The translations under genes were made by a program, and so were the position numbers. Shown here in pieces: positions 35,487-45,115 of a DNA stretch of 64,000 bases (positions are counted from its first letter, which is position 1; each line of letters opens with the position of its first letter). Under the pieces are notes generated by a model. It was not told the DNA's origin and made no database searches. It worked only from the letters and a program-made list of their open reading frames with translations. Origin of the DNA: Clostridiales bacterium CCNA10 (GTDB taxonomy: Bacteria > Bacillota > Clostridia > Oscillospirales > Oscillospiraceae); contig AP018533.1 in NCBI GenBank assembly GCA_003573975.1, positions 2,976,319-3,040,318 on the forward strand, read 5' to 3'.

Positions 35487-37679
35487 ATGCACGACCGTGA
35501 CAAGGAAACCGAACAACTGAACAACGATGAGCTGGCGGAATGTAAGTCGCTGAGCCGGGATGCGGAGGCCGGTTCCTTCACCCTGGAGGACATTCTGGCG
35601 GAGTATGGGACCCGGCGGAGCACCCAGCGCTCCGCTGTTCCCGTCCCGTCCCCCGCCCCAACCACCAAGGACACCGGCAAGGTTGTCGCCTTTCCAGGCC
35701 GCCCCTTCCCGTCCCCGGCGGAGGAGCTGGAAGAGCCCCCCCTTGAGGCAGACGAGCCCGATGGGGAGGATGCCGCCGCCCCGGAAGACGGGGAGGACAA
35801 CCAGGAGGCCGGCCGGGTGGTGGACTTTCCCGAGGAGGAGAGCGTACTGTCCGCCTTTCTCAAAGATATCACCCAGAAGGCGGACCGCTATGCCGACCAG
35901 ATGTTCCAGGAGTCGGAGCGCATGGACTCGGAGGAGGTCCGCCGCCTGGAGGAACTGATCCCGGGCACCGACCAGGAGGAGACCCCTGAGCCCCCCAGCC
36001 GGGTCCGCATGCCCCGGAAGCCGGAACCGCCTCCCCCCGACCTTCCGCCCCAGGAGCTGGCCCGTTCCTACGGCAAAGGTCTGAAGGAGATGCGCCTGCG
36101 GACTGTCCTGGTCTTTCTGCTGGCCGCCGCCGCTCTGTTCCAGCTGGCTGTCCCCGCCGCCGGCTTCTATTGGCTGCCCCCGCTGGACGGGTATCAGCTC
36201 CAGGTCTGGATCTCCGCCGGACTGCTGGGTCTGGGGACCCTCCTCTCCCTGGATGTGCTCTGGACGGGGCTCCGGCGCGCCCTCCGGGGGCGGGTGGGGA
36301 TGGACACCCTGGCCGCCCTGTCGGTCCTGTTCACCCTGGCCGACGCCCTGACCCTCTCCCTGGCCCAGGACCGTGAGGGGCAGCTGCCTTACACCGCTGC
36401 TGCCCTGGCCGGGCTGTTCTTCCTGCTCCACGGCAGCTACCACAAGCGCTGCGGCCTGCGCCTGTCCTGCCGCACCGCCGCCTCAGCGGCAGAGCCCTAT
36501 GTTCTCACCCTGGATGAGGGAAAATGGAACGGCCGGGACACCTACTGCAAGTGGTCCGGCGTTCCCAACGGCTTCGGCAGTCAGGTCCAGATGGATGACG
36601 GGGCCCAGCGCATCTACCGGGTGGTCTGCCCCCTGCTGCTGCTGGCCTGCCTGCTGTTCTCCCTGCTGGCCTCCTATGGGCTTGGCAAGCCCCAGCACCT
36701 GCTGTGGTGCCTCTCCGCCACCTTTACCGCCTCCGCCGCCTTCGGCGGTGCTCTGGTGTATGGCCGCCCCTTCCACAAGCTGGCCCGGCGGCTGGCCTCC
36801 AGCGGCGCGGCTCTGGCCGGCTGGCCGGGGGCAGCCCAGTCCAAGAAGGGGGACCGGATCCTCCTCACTGACGGGGACCTGTTCCCACCTGGTTATGTGG
36901 AACTCAACGGCATCAAGGTATTCGGCGACTGGTCCATCGAGCGGGTGGTGGGGTACACCGCCACCCTGATCCGGGATTCGGGCAGCGGCCTGACCAAGCT
37001 GTTCCACGATCTGCTCCGTGCCCAGGGAGCCATTTTTCGGAACGCTGAGCACCTGTGCTGCTATGAGGGAGGCGGCCTGTCGGCCACCATCCGCGGCGAC
37101 CAGGTGCTGGTGGGCTCCGCCGCCTTTATGAATCTGATGGAGGTGGAACTTCCCCAGGGGCTCCATGTGAAAAATGCGGTGTTCTGCGCCATTGAGGGGG
37201 AGCTGGCTGGCATTTTCGCCCTGAACTACACCCTCCCCGACATGGTGTTCCCCTCTCTGGAGGCCCTGATGCGGGAAAAGGTCGGCCCGGTGCTGGCCAC
37301 CCGGGACTTCAACCTGATCCCCGCCATGCTCCATCAGCGCTTCAAGCTGGCGGCAGACAAGATGGATTTTCCCCCGGTGGAGCGCCGCCGTGAGCTGTCT
37401 GACCCGGAGCAGCCCCACTCCCCCACCGTCACTGCCGTACTGTGCCGGGAGGGCCTGCTGCCCTATGGAGAGTCGGTGGTAGCCGCCAAGCGCCTGCGCT
37501 GGTCCACCCGGTTCGGCGCGGTGCTGACCTGCCTCGGCTCCTGCGTGGGGGTCCTGCTGGCCTACTACCTCACCTCCGTGGACGCCTACGGCTCCCTGTC
37601 CCCCCTGAACCTGCTGGTTTTTCTGCTGTTCTGGCTGGCCCCGGTGTGGTTTTTGACCAGCTGGACGGCGCACTACTGA
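35487..37679 (+). CDS. Degenerate P1-type ATPase-like membrane protein (pseudo-pump)
   Basis: A 730-residue protein. Residues 1-195 are acidic, proline-rich and probably disordered. Then come paired membrane segments laid out as in heavy-metal P-type ATPases, a soluble segment, two more segments, a large cytoplasmic domain and two C-terminal segments. In the place where the phosphorylation motif DKTGT should follow a conserved helix, this protein reads LTDGDLFPPG; no DKTGT, TGD or GDGxND is seen. It therefore cannot run the P-type cycle. The fold assignment is by topology and local resemblance. A regulatory or sporulation-linked role is possible but unsupported. Confidence 0.6.
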   Translation: MHDRDKETEQLNNDELAECKSLSRDAEAGSFTLEDILAEYGTRRSTQRSAVPVPSPAPTTKDTGKVVAFPGRPFPSPAEELEEPPLEADEPDGEDAAAPEDGEDNQEAGRVVDFPEEESVLSAFLKDITQKADRYADQMFQESERMDSEEVRRLEELIPGTDQEETPEPPSRVRMPRKPEPPPPDLPPQELARSYGKGLKEMRLRTVLVFLLAAAALFQLAVPAAGFYWLPPLDGYQLQVWISAGLLGLGTLLSLDVLWTGLRRALRGRVGMDTLAALSVLFTLADALTLSLAQDREGQLPYTAAALAGLFFLLHGSYHKRCGLRLSCRTAASAAEPYVLTLDEGKWNGRDTYCKWSGVPNGFGSQVQMDDGAQRIYRVVCPLLLLACLLFSLLASYGLGKPQHLLWCLSATFTASAAFGGALVYGRPFHKLARRLASSGAALAGWPGAAQSKKGDRILLTDGDLFPPGYVELNGIKVFGDWSIERVVGYTATLIRDSGSGLTKLFHDLLRAQGAIFRNAEHLCCYEGGGLSATIRGDQVLVGSAAFMNLMEVELPQGLHVKNAVFCAIEGELAGIFALNYTLPDMVFPSLEALMREKVGPVLATRDFNLIPAMLHQRFKLAADKMDFPPVERRRELSDPEQPHSPTVTAVLCREGLLPYGESVVAAKRLRWSTRFGAVLTCLGSCVGVLLAYYLTSVDAYGSLSPLNLLVFLLFWLAPVWFLTSWTAHY

Positions 37680-37707
37680 GCCCACCATCCGATGAAAGGA
37701 GCGATCC

Positions 37708-38232
37708 ATGATGATCCGGCCCGCCCGTGATGCTGATCTGGACCCCATCGCCCGGATCTATGAGGAGGTCTTGGACCAGGAGGACGCCCGCCCCGTCTCC
37801 TATACCAACTGGCAGCGGGGCCGGTATCCCACCCGGGACACCGCCCGTCAGGCCCTTGAGGAGGGCACTCTCTGGGTGTTGGAGGAGGAGGGCGCAGTCT
37901 GCGGCTGTGTCAACCTCAACGGAGTCCAGCTCCCGGAATACAGCCAAATCCCCTGGTCCATCCCCGCCGCCCCGGAAGAGGTGGGGGTCATCCACACCCT
38001 GGTCATCCGCCCCAGCCTGTCCGGCCGGGGGCTGGCCCGGAGGCTGGTGGACTTCTGTGAGGAGGAGCTGCGCCGCCAGGGCAAGCGCACTGTGCGCCTG
38101 GACACCTATGAGGGCAACCTCCCGGCCAACACCATGTACCCCCGGCTGGGGTACCGCTTCGCCGGGTCCGGCGACTTCCTCTTCCAGGACTTTCTCCCCG
38201 AGGTACTCAACTGCTATGAAAAAGCCCTGTGA
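37708..38232 (+). CDS. GNAT-family N-acetyltransferase
   Basis: A 174-residue GNAT enzyme. AAAGGAG lies about 9 bases before tandem ATGs. The acetyl-CoA-binding strand and loop are GVIHTLVIRPSLSGRGLARRLVDF, with the R/Q-x-x-G-x-G/A pattern as RGLA; the C-terminal NTMYPRLGYRF is typical. Substrate unknown. It follows the pseudo-pump by 28 bases and is probably in its operon, ended by a strong terminator. Confidence 0.9.
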   Translation: MMIRPARDADLDPIARIYEEVLDQEDARPVSYTNWQRGRYPTRDTARQALEEGTLWVLEEEGAVCGCVNLNGVQLPEYSQIPWSIPAAPEEVGVIHTLVIRPSLSGRGLARRLVDFCEEELRRQGKRTVRLDTYEGNLPANTMYPRLGYRFAGSGDFLFQDFLPEVLNCYEKAL

Positions 38233-38260
38233 TCCCGCCTTTTCTGCCTGATGAAACAAA

Positions 38261-38295
38261 CAGAAGGCCCGCAGCCACCGGCTGCGGGCCTTCTG
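38261..38295. terminator. Bidirectional terminator
   Basis: CAGAAGGCCCGCAGCC and its complement around ACC. It separates convergent gnat and the large SLH protein gene. Confidence 0.85.
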
Positions 38296-38335
38296 TGCTT
38301 TGTTTTACCTCAGTTCGGCTCTGCTTTTATGCCGC

Positions 38336-41300
38336 TCAGGCGCAGTCCTTCCACAGGAAGGTCACGATCTGGGCGCGGGTGCAGTGGGCGTCAGGACTGA
38401 AGGTGCTGGCGCTGGTACCAGCGGTGATGTTCTCCTTCACCGCCCAAGCCACGGCCTGCGCGTAGTAGGCGTCCGCGCTCACATCGGAGAAGGAGCTGCC
38501 GGAGGCTGCCGGGGAACCGGCGGCCCGCCACAGGAAGGTGACGGTCTGGCCGCGGGTCACAGTGGCGTTGGGGCTGAAAGTAGTGGCGCTGGTGCCGGAG
38601 GTGATCCCCTGCTCCACAGCCCACAGGACCGCGTCATAGAAGTAGTCGCCCTTGTTCACATCCGTGAAGGGGGTCTCCGCACTCTTGGGCGCGGGGGAGC
38701 CGGCGGCCCGCCACAGGAAGGCGACCATCTGGCCGCGGGTGCAGGAGGCGTTCGGGCTGAAGGTAGTGCCTCCGGTGCCGGAGGTGATCCCCTTGTCCAC
38801 CGCCCACTCCACTGCGTCATAGAAGTAGTTGTTTTTGCTCACGTCGGAGAACAGAGGCTGATCCACCGCCGTTCCCTCCTTGGCAAAGGCAGCTTCCACC
38901 GTGACCTTGCTGTCGGGCATCTGGAAGGTATAGGTGGTCTCAGAGCGCTTGGTGACCTTTACGTCCTTGCCCTTGGCGTCGGTGACCGTCAGCTCATCCA
39001 GCTCATAGCCGCTGTCCGGCTTCACCGTGACGGTGATCCGGGTGCCCGCGGAGGCGCTGGAGGCGTTGGCCTTCACAGAACCGTTGTCCGCCTTGGAAAC
39101 GGAGACGTCATAGGTCCGCTCATTGTCAGAGCCGCCGGAGGAGCTGTCATCATCGCCATCGTCCAGCTGGTCCGCGTCCAGGGTGGCGAAGATGGCCTCC
39201 GGGGACTCGAAGCAGGCGTTCTTCTCGCCGTCGCCGAACAGGAAGAAGCCGCGCTCCTCGATCTGGCCGCGCTCGGGGAAGGGGTTCTTGTGGGTCTTGA
39301 GCCACTCATCATTCAGCTTGAACAGGTCGGTCTTGGAGTCGGCGGTCACGGCCTTGAACTCCTGCTCGCCGTCCACGACGGCCAGGTTGGCGGCCACATA
39401 GACCGTATCAGGGTCGTTCTCGTCCACACGGATGGAGAAGTAATCCTCTGCGTCCGCGCCGTCAGGCAGGGTCAGGGCGACGGTATCGCCATCCTCCAGC
39501 AGGCTGAAGTTGACCATGTCCAGGTCGCCGCCCCGCAGGGCATTCCAGTCGGAGCTGCTCATATCGCTGGGCCGGTCGTACTTGAACTCCAGGCGCATGG
39601 GCAGGACGAAGGTATTGGCCAGGAAGTCGGGATCATCCAGAGGCAGATACACGCCGCCGGGCTCATGGCCCAGGTCATACGCCATCTGGCTCTTGGTGCC
39701 GTTGCCGCGGGCGGCCCACATGTGGATTTCAAAGTCGGTAGCGCCGATCAGCTCGTCGCCGTCCAGGATCTTGGTTGTGATCTCATCGGAGGCGTCCTGA
39801 TAGGTGCCGATGGTCACGTCCAGCAGGTCCAGGTCGGCCCGGTCGGCGTTGAGGCCGGGCAGGTCGGCCCACATGAGCTGGGCGCCCGCGGAGCCGGAGT
39901 AGCGGGCCATCTCCAGCATCCCGTCGGCCATCATCTTGGTCATCTCCACAATGGAGTCCACGCTGATGCGCTCGTTGGCGGAGTGCCACCAGCGCTCGTT
40001 GCCGGGGATGACAGCGCCGAAGGCGGTCATCTTGTTCTGATAGTCACTGGCCAGGGTGCCGCCGGTGGTGCCCACGGGGTAGGTGACGCCCAGCAGATCG
40101 GCGGGGCCGCTGAACTCCTCGGGGTCATACTCGATGGACGCCTTATAGCTGGCATACTGGAGGGCAGTCAGGGGGTTGTCGTGGGTCAGATACAGACTGG
40201 GAGCGGCGAAGTCGGTGGGGACGCTCTCTGCGCCATCCGCGGTCTCCAGCTCAAAGCCCTTCGCCTCACAGGCGTCGATCACGGCCTGGGTCGCGGCCTC
40301 ATAATCATCCTTGGTGGCATGGATGCTGCGGATGACCAGGGGGATACTCAGGGTCTGAGTGTCCTCCTGGTAGAAGGGGAACTTCCAGGGATCCTCATGG
40401 TTGATGGTACCCATGGGGGCGATGGTCAGGTTGGCAGTGCCGTCATTGGGATTGCGCAGCAGCTCGGAGGGAATATCCATATACTTTCCGATATAGGCCT
40501 CTCCCTCCTCACAGTTCCGGAAGAACAGGTCGGAGACGCCGTCGGCAGCCTTCTTCAGCTCCAGGTCCTCGGGGAGCGCCTGGGACAGGAGGTACATCCC
40601 CCAGACCACCGCGTTCTTGCTGTACATGGGCATGGGGTACTCCATGGGCACGTCGGTGTTGATCTCCAGGGTCAGGGTCCCCTTGTCCTTGTCCTCGGTC
40701 AGCTGGACCTTCTGGGTCTTGCCGTCCTCCTTAGGCAGCCAGCCCCGCTCCGTGGCGGCTTTCTCCACCTTGTCGCAGAAGTCCGCCACATCATCCTCAC
40801 TCGCCTGGCTGATGTCCAGCACAAAGATGGCCCGGGAGGCAATCTGGGCGGCGCTGCCGTACACGATGTCCTTCAGGGTGGGGTCGCCCTCACGCAGGGT
40901 GACGCCCGCGCCGGTGTCCAGCAGGGCGAAGGCCTGTCCGACATCCTTGGCAAGATTCATGGTAAGGTAGGGCGTCCAGGATCTGGTATTGCCCACCACC
41001 ACGGGGAAGCGGGAATCGGAGGTGTAGGCCGCGATGGGGGTCTCCTCCCGGTTCAGTGCCTTATAGGTCCAGTTGTCATAGAAGCCGGGAGCGCTGTAAT
41101 ACGGAATATCGATGTAGTTCAATGTTTCGTCCGCACTCGGTTTTGCAGGACTTCCATCCTCATAGCAGCCCATGACGATGCGGATGCGGCGGTCGAACTC
41201 CACCCCTGAGTCCTGAAGGGCCTTGGCCGCAAAGAGGGTGGCCAGGGTGGGGCCGCTGTCGTCCTGAACGCCTGCGCCGTACAGCCAGCCGTCCTTCACA

Positions 41301-43153
41301 TAGGGGGTGTGGTATGCGGTGGGATCCAGATCGCCGTCATAATTCACCCAGCGGTCCAGGTTTCCGCCCGGCTTATTGGAAGCTGTGGGAGAGTCCAGGT
41401 GGCTCAGGGCCATAACCATCTCGGGGGCGTCAGGGTCGCCGATCTCCACATAGACGTACTTGTCCTCCTGGCGCTGAACGACCTTCAGGCCCAGGGCCTC
41501 GCCCAACTCCTTGACCCAGGCTAGCTTAGCCACCTTGCGGTCATACTCGTTGTGGTTGGCTTCGCTGTTGATTACCTTAAAGGGGTAAACCTTCTCTACA
41601 CTAGTGATTCTAGAGCCATAGGAGATAGAGTCATAGCTGGAGCCCTTGGCCAGAGCACCCACCAGGGTGTTGGGGTTCTTGTTCTCCTCCGGGCGCATAT
41701 TCTCGACCTTACCAGCCAGTTCTTCCACCGCCGCATGGATCTTCGCGCGCTCCTCGTCGGTGACGGTGACCTCATAGGTCACGCTGGGCTGGAAGGGCTT
41801 CTCCTCCTCTTCCCCGCCGCCGCCGGGGACGTCCTCGCGGTCCATCTGGACGCCGGCGTAGTGGACCAGCGCCCGCAGGGGGGCGTTGCACTGACCCTGG
41901 TCTACGTCAATGACTTTTCCGGTCTCTTTGTCTGTTCTGGTATCCTTCAGCGCGTCCCGCTCGGGGTGCCACTGGAGGCCCAGGGCAAACAGGCTGTCCC
42001 GATGCTCGATAGCCTCGATGATGCCGTCGGAGGAGCGGGCCGCCACAGTCAGACCCTTACCCAAATTCTTTGGATCCACCGACTGATGGTGGGCGGTGGC
42101 AATCAGGTCAATGGAATCAGCCCCGCCGAAAATACTGGACAGCCACTTAGAATCCGCTGCAATGCCGATCCCGTTGTTTTCAGTATCCAGCTTGTGATAG
42201 CCATTGCCGCCGCTGTGGACCAGGCCGTCCACCGTGACGCGGTAATGAGGCGTATCACACGGCTTCTTGTTATCGCCCCAACCGATCCCGGTATCCTCGA
42301 TCACAGTGGCACGATCTTCCGCGATCTTGCCAGCCTTGACCTGTTCACCCAGATAGGTCGGCACGTCCTGAATCAGGCCGCCGCCCATGGCGACATTAAA
42401 GCCCTGCTCGCCGCGGCAGACGGCCAGCATGGGGACATCCAATTCAATGGCATTCTGCATGAGGTGCAGGTCAGAGGTATCACGGTCGTCATTCCAGCCG
42501 GAGGAGCCGTGGGGATACGCTTCTTCATCATAAAGACTGGGGTTCCAGTCCTCGCCGCCGGTCATAAACACACCGTTGATGCGGGAGAAGATGTCCTCCG
42601 CCTCTGCGTCGGTCTCCACCTGAGGCAGGAAGATGACTTGGGCGCCGTTGCGCTCGAAGGCCTCGGCGAAGCCCCAATAGTCTTCTTGATTTGCAATGTT
42701 ATCGGTCTTCCAGGAGATGCCGATGACGGGGCGTTCCCGGACGTCGGTGACCTCAATGGCGGTGATCTCATCGCCCGTGATGGTCAGGTCGGCCACTACG
42801 GCATCGCCCAGGGTGCGGTCTGTGTGGGGCGTATCGGTAAGTTCCTTCGGCGTTTCGTCCGGCTCACCCAGGACTTGATTCAGTTCGACCAGTGTGTCGA
42901 TGCTGCCGCCCTTGGTTGCGTCCGCCACCTGGACGGTGTTGGCAATCCGGGCCCCATACACCACATTGTATTCCAGATTTCCGCTCTCATCCACGGTATA
43001 CAGGATTGCATCCGTTACCGTCTTCGTGGTTTGCGGAGTCTGGTCCTGTGCTGGTTCAACGGCTGAGACGCCTGTGGTCATCAGCCCGATCAGCATGGAC
43101 CCTGCTAGGGATAAGCTGAGCAGTCGGGATGTTCGCTTACCAGAGATGTTCAT
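38336..43153 (-). CDS. Giant secreted SLH protein: C26 glutamine-amidotransferase-like plus M20 peptidase
   Basis: A 1605-residue surface protein. Signal peptide 1-31. Residues about 140-440 are a class I amidotransferase-like (peptidase C26) domain with nucleophile C246 (LAVCRGEQG) and H396/E398 (LQWHPERD). Residues about 470-1000 are an M20/PepV-like metallopeptidase: HLD at 585-587, DDSG at 631-634, YEDGSP near 665. Another M20-related or lid region follows. Residues about 1320-1410 carry an InlB-B-like repeat, and the last 190 residues are three SLH repeats for cell-wall anchoring. C26 members cleave gamma-glutamyl amides and PepV-like enzymes cleave dipeptides, so the fusion may scavenge gamma-glutamyl peptides outside the cell (inference). 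Confidence 0.85.
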   Translation of the reverse strand: MNISGKRTSRLLSLSLAGSMLIGLMTTGVSAVEPAQDQTPQTTKTVTDAILYTVDESGNLEYNVVYGARIANTVQVADATKGGSIDTLVELNQVLGEPDETPKELTDTPHTDRTLGDAVVADLTITGDEITAIEVTDVRERPVIGISWKTDNIANQEDYWGFAEAFERNGAQVIFLPQVETDAEAEDIFSRINGVFMTGGEDWNPSLYDEEAYPHGSSGWNDDRDTSDLHLMQNAIELDVPMLAVCRGEQGFNVAMGGGLIQDVPTYLGEQVKAGKIAEDRATVIEDTGIGWGDNKKPCDTPHYRVTVDGLVHSGGNGYHKLDTENNGIGIAADSKWLSSIFGGADSIDLIATAHHQSVDPKNLGKGLTVAARSSDGIIEAIEHRDSLFALGLQWHPERDALKDTRTDKETGKVIDVDQGQCNAPLRALVHYAGVQMDREDVPGGGGEEEEKPFQPSVTYEVTVTDEERAKIHAAVEELAGKVENMRPEENKNPNTLVGALAKGSSYDSISYGSRITSVEKVYPFKVINSEANHNEYDRKVAKLAWVKELGEALGLKVVQRQEDKYVYVEIGDPDAPEMVMALSHLDSPTASNKPGGNLDRWVNYDGDLDPTAYHTPYVKDGWLYGAGVQDDSGPTLATLFAAKALQDSGVEFDRRIRIVMGCYEDGSPAKPSADETLNYIDIPYYSAPGFYDNWTYKALNREETPIAAYTSDSRFPVVVGNTRSWTPYLTMNLAKDVGQAFALLDTGAGVTLREGDPTLKDIVYGSAAQIASRAIFVLDISQASEDDVADFCDKVEKAATERGWLPKEDGKTQKVQLTEDKDKGTLTLEINTDVPMEYPMPMYSKNAVVWGMYLLSQALPEDLELKKAADGVSDLFFRNCEEGEAYIGKYMDIPSELLRNPNDGTANLTIAPMGTINHEDPWKFPFYQEDTQTLSIPLVIRSIHATKDDYEAATQAVIDACEAKGFELETADGAESVPTDFAAPSLYLTHDNPLTALQYASYKASIEYDPEEFSGPADLLGVTYPVGTTGGTLASDYQNKMTAFGAVIPGNERWWHSANERISVDSIVEMTKMMADGMLEMARYSGSAGAQLMWADLPGLNADRADLDLLDVTIGTYQDASDEITTKILDGDELIGATDFEIHMWAARGNGTKSQMAYDLGHEPGGVYLPLDDPDFLANTFVLPMRLEFKYDRPSDMSSSDWNALRGGDLDMVNFSLLEDGDTVALTLPDGADAEDYFSIRVDENDPDTVYVAANLAVVDGEQEFKAVTADSKTDLFKLNDEWLKTHKNPFPERGQIEERGFFLFGDGEKNACFESPEAIFATLDADQLDDGDDDSSSGGSDNERTYDVSVSKADNGSVKANASSASAGTRITVTVKPDSGYELDELTVTDAKGKDVKVTKRSETTYTFQMPDSKVTVEAAFAKEGTAVDQPLFSDVSKNNYFYDAVEWAVDKGITSGTGGTTFSPNASCTRGQMVAFLWRAAGSPAPKSAETPFTDVNKGDYFYDAVLWAVEQGITSGTSATTFSPNATVTRGQTVTFLWRAAGSPAASGSSFSDVSADAYYAQAVAWAVKENITAGTSASTFSPDAHCTRAQIVTFLWKDCA

Positions 43154-43232
43154 TTGGGGACCTCCTTTAGCAAATCTTTCTTGATGAAACCGTCCTCTTT
43201 CCGCACCTTTCAGCTGCCGCAGGTATCCAAAA

Positions 43233-43265
43233 ACTTTCTTCTTTTGTTTTACAAAAGAAGAAAGT
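43233..43265. repeat. 15-bp perfect inverted repeat upstream of the SLH protein gene
   Basis: ACTTTCTTCTTTTGT and ACAAAAGAAGAAAGT with a 3-base loop, then GTGGGTACCCAC, which repeats part of the arm. It is about 80 bases before the start of the giant SLH protein, in its leader. A regulatory hairpin or operator is possible. The rest of the 43154-43722 gap is AT-rich with no gene recognised. Confidence 0.5.
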
Positions 43266-43722
43266 GGGTACCCACTTTCTTGCCAGCCAGCGAGCCGTCT
43301 CCATCTTTGTTCATTATATCCATATATAGTTCATTTGTCAATCATATTTTGTATCATTTCAACATTTCACAGCTTTTTTGGTACACGGAAGGAGCCTGTC
43401 CCGCACCGCCTCCGGAAGCCTCTACGGTTTACACGGCGGACCACTCAACCGCCATCCCGGTGCGTTCTCCTCAAATCCAGCCGCATCATATCTAGTTTCT
43501 TGATACATTTTGTATCTTGTATTCCGGCTCCGGGTGCGGTAGTATAGCATCAATCCCTTGAGACACATATTAGTGACAGAGCAAGGGCCTTTACGCCCTC
43601 TGAACCTTCAAGGCTTTTTCCCTCTCCTGAACAAACTTTCCACATGGATGTGGAAAAATGGGGACACCCCCCTAGAACACGGACCGTGCGTGTCCTGCGC
43701 CGGCTTAAAAGGATGGCTTGAT

Positions 43723-45096
43723 ATGCTGAATGAACCGCTGCAACCACACCATATGCCCCCGCGTCCATCCAGGCAGGCCACACCCGCCCAGATCATCATT
43801 CTGGGCTTTCTGGGGATCATCCTTGCTGGCGCGCTGCTGCTCATGCTGCCCGTCTCCAGCCGGATGGGGGTGGTCACCCCCTTCTCCGACGCGCTGCTCA
43901 CCGCCACCTCTGCCACCTGCGTCACCGGACTAGTTGTCCACGACACCGCCACCTACTGGTCCCCCTTCGGCCATTTGGTCCTTCTGGCCCTGATCCAGAC
44001 TGGCGGCATGGGGGTGGTCACCGTGGCTGTATCCGTTGTGATGTTCTCCGGCCGGAAAATCGGCCTGCGACAGCGCTGGGTGATGCAGGAGTCCATCTCC
44101 GCCCCACAGGTGGGCGGGATCGTGCGCATGACTAGCTTTATCCTGAAGGCCATGCTGCTCATCGAGGGGACCGGCGCACTCCTCCTGTCCCTCCGCTTCT
44201 GCCCCCAATTCGGCCTTCTCCAGGGGCTGTGGTATGGAATCTTCCATTCGGTCTCCGCCTTCTGTAATGCCGGCTTTGACCTGATGGGGACCAGCGCCCC
44301 CTTCTCCTCCCTGACCGGCTATGTGGGCGACCCGCTGGTCTGGGGGCCCATCGCGCTGCTGATCCTGGCCGGCGGTCTTGGCTTTCTCACCTGGCAGGAC
44401 CTCCGGGAGCACCGCCTCCATTTTCGGGCCTACCGCTTGCAGAGCAAGCTGATCCTGGTTTCCACCGCCGGGTTGCTTCTTCTTTCCTTCCTATTTTTCC
44501 AGTGCTACGAGTTCCGGCTGCCACAGTGGGCGGAGCTCTCCGGCTGGGAGCGCCTCAACGCCGCCGCCTTTCAGGCGGTCACACCCCGCACCGCCGGATT
44601 CAACTCTGTGGACCTGACCCTCCTGAGCGAGCCCGGAAAGCTGGTCACCATCCTTCTGATGCTGGTGGGCGGCTCCCCCGGCTCCACCGCCGGCGGCTTC
44701 AAGGTCACCACGCTGGCAGTCCTGCTCCTCAGCGCCCGGGCCGTATTCTTCCGCTGCGGCAGCCCCAGCTGTTTTGGGCGTCGCTTCCAGGACGAGGCCC
44801 TGCGCAGCGCCAGCGCCATCTTTCTGATGTATCTGGTATTCTTCCTGCTGGGGGGCACACTGATCTGCTGTATCGACGGTGTGCCCCTGCTGGACGCTCT
44901 CTTTGAGTCCGCGTCCGCTATTGGCACCGTGGGACTGTCCATCTGCGGCACGCCCGGACTGTCCCTCCCCTCCCACCTGATCCTGACTTTTTTAATGTAT
45001 GTGGGACGGGTGGGCGGTCTCACTATGATCTACGCCGTCACATCCGGTTCCCCCGTCTCCTCCCAATATCCCCAGGAGCGGGTGACCGTTGGATAA
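43723..45096 (+). CDS. trkH: TrkH/KtrB-type potassium channel subunit
   Basis: A 457-residue integral membrane protein from ATG 43723 (MLNEPLQPHH), which has AAAAGGAT about 10 bases upstream; the frame is open further back, so the start is not certain. Pore-loop signatures of the four repeated M-P-M units are visible: SATCVTGL, SAFCNAGFD, VTPRTAGFN and SAIGTVGLS. It passes K+ with gating by the cytoplasmic TrkA/KtrA ring encoded next. The 165-base open leader contains hairpin-forming sequence, but I could not match a known riboswitch. Confidence 0.93.
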   Translation: MLNEPLQPHHMPPRPSRQATPAQIIILGFLGIILAGALLLMLPVSSRMGVVTPFSDALLTATSATCVTGLVVHDTATYWSPFGHLVLLALIQTGGMGVVTVAVSVVMFSGRKIGLRQRWVMQESISAPQVGGIVRMTSFILKAMLLIEGTGALLLSLRFCPQFGLLQGLWYGIFHSVSAFCNAGFDLMGTSAPFSSLTGYVGDPLVWGPIALLILAGGLGFLTWQDLREHRLHFRAYRLQSKLILVSTAGLLLLSFLFFQCYEFRLPQWAELSGWERLNAAAFQAVTPRTAGFNSVDLTLLSEPGKLVTILLMLVGGSPGSTAGGFKVTTLAVLLLSARAVFFRCGSPSCFGRRFQDEALRSASAIFLMYLVFFLLGGTLICCIDGVPLLDALFESASAIGTVGLSICGTPGLSLPSHLILTFLMYVGRVGGLTMIYAVTSGSPVSSQYPQERVTVG

Positions 45097-45115
45097 TTAT
45101 GGAGGTAATGGAACG

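Noticed and set aside
38300-41209. 969-residue frame antisense to the giant SLH protein
   Set aside because: Rich in G, V, H, L and Q as expected for the reverse of GC-rich coding sequence; no domains.
43558-43722. c-di-AMP or other riboswitch upstream of trkH
   Set aside because: Hairpins are present, but the conserved core of the ydaO-type element could not be found by eye.
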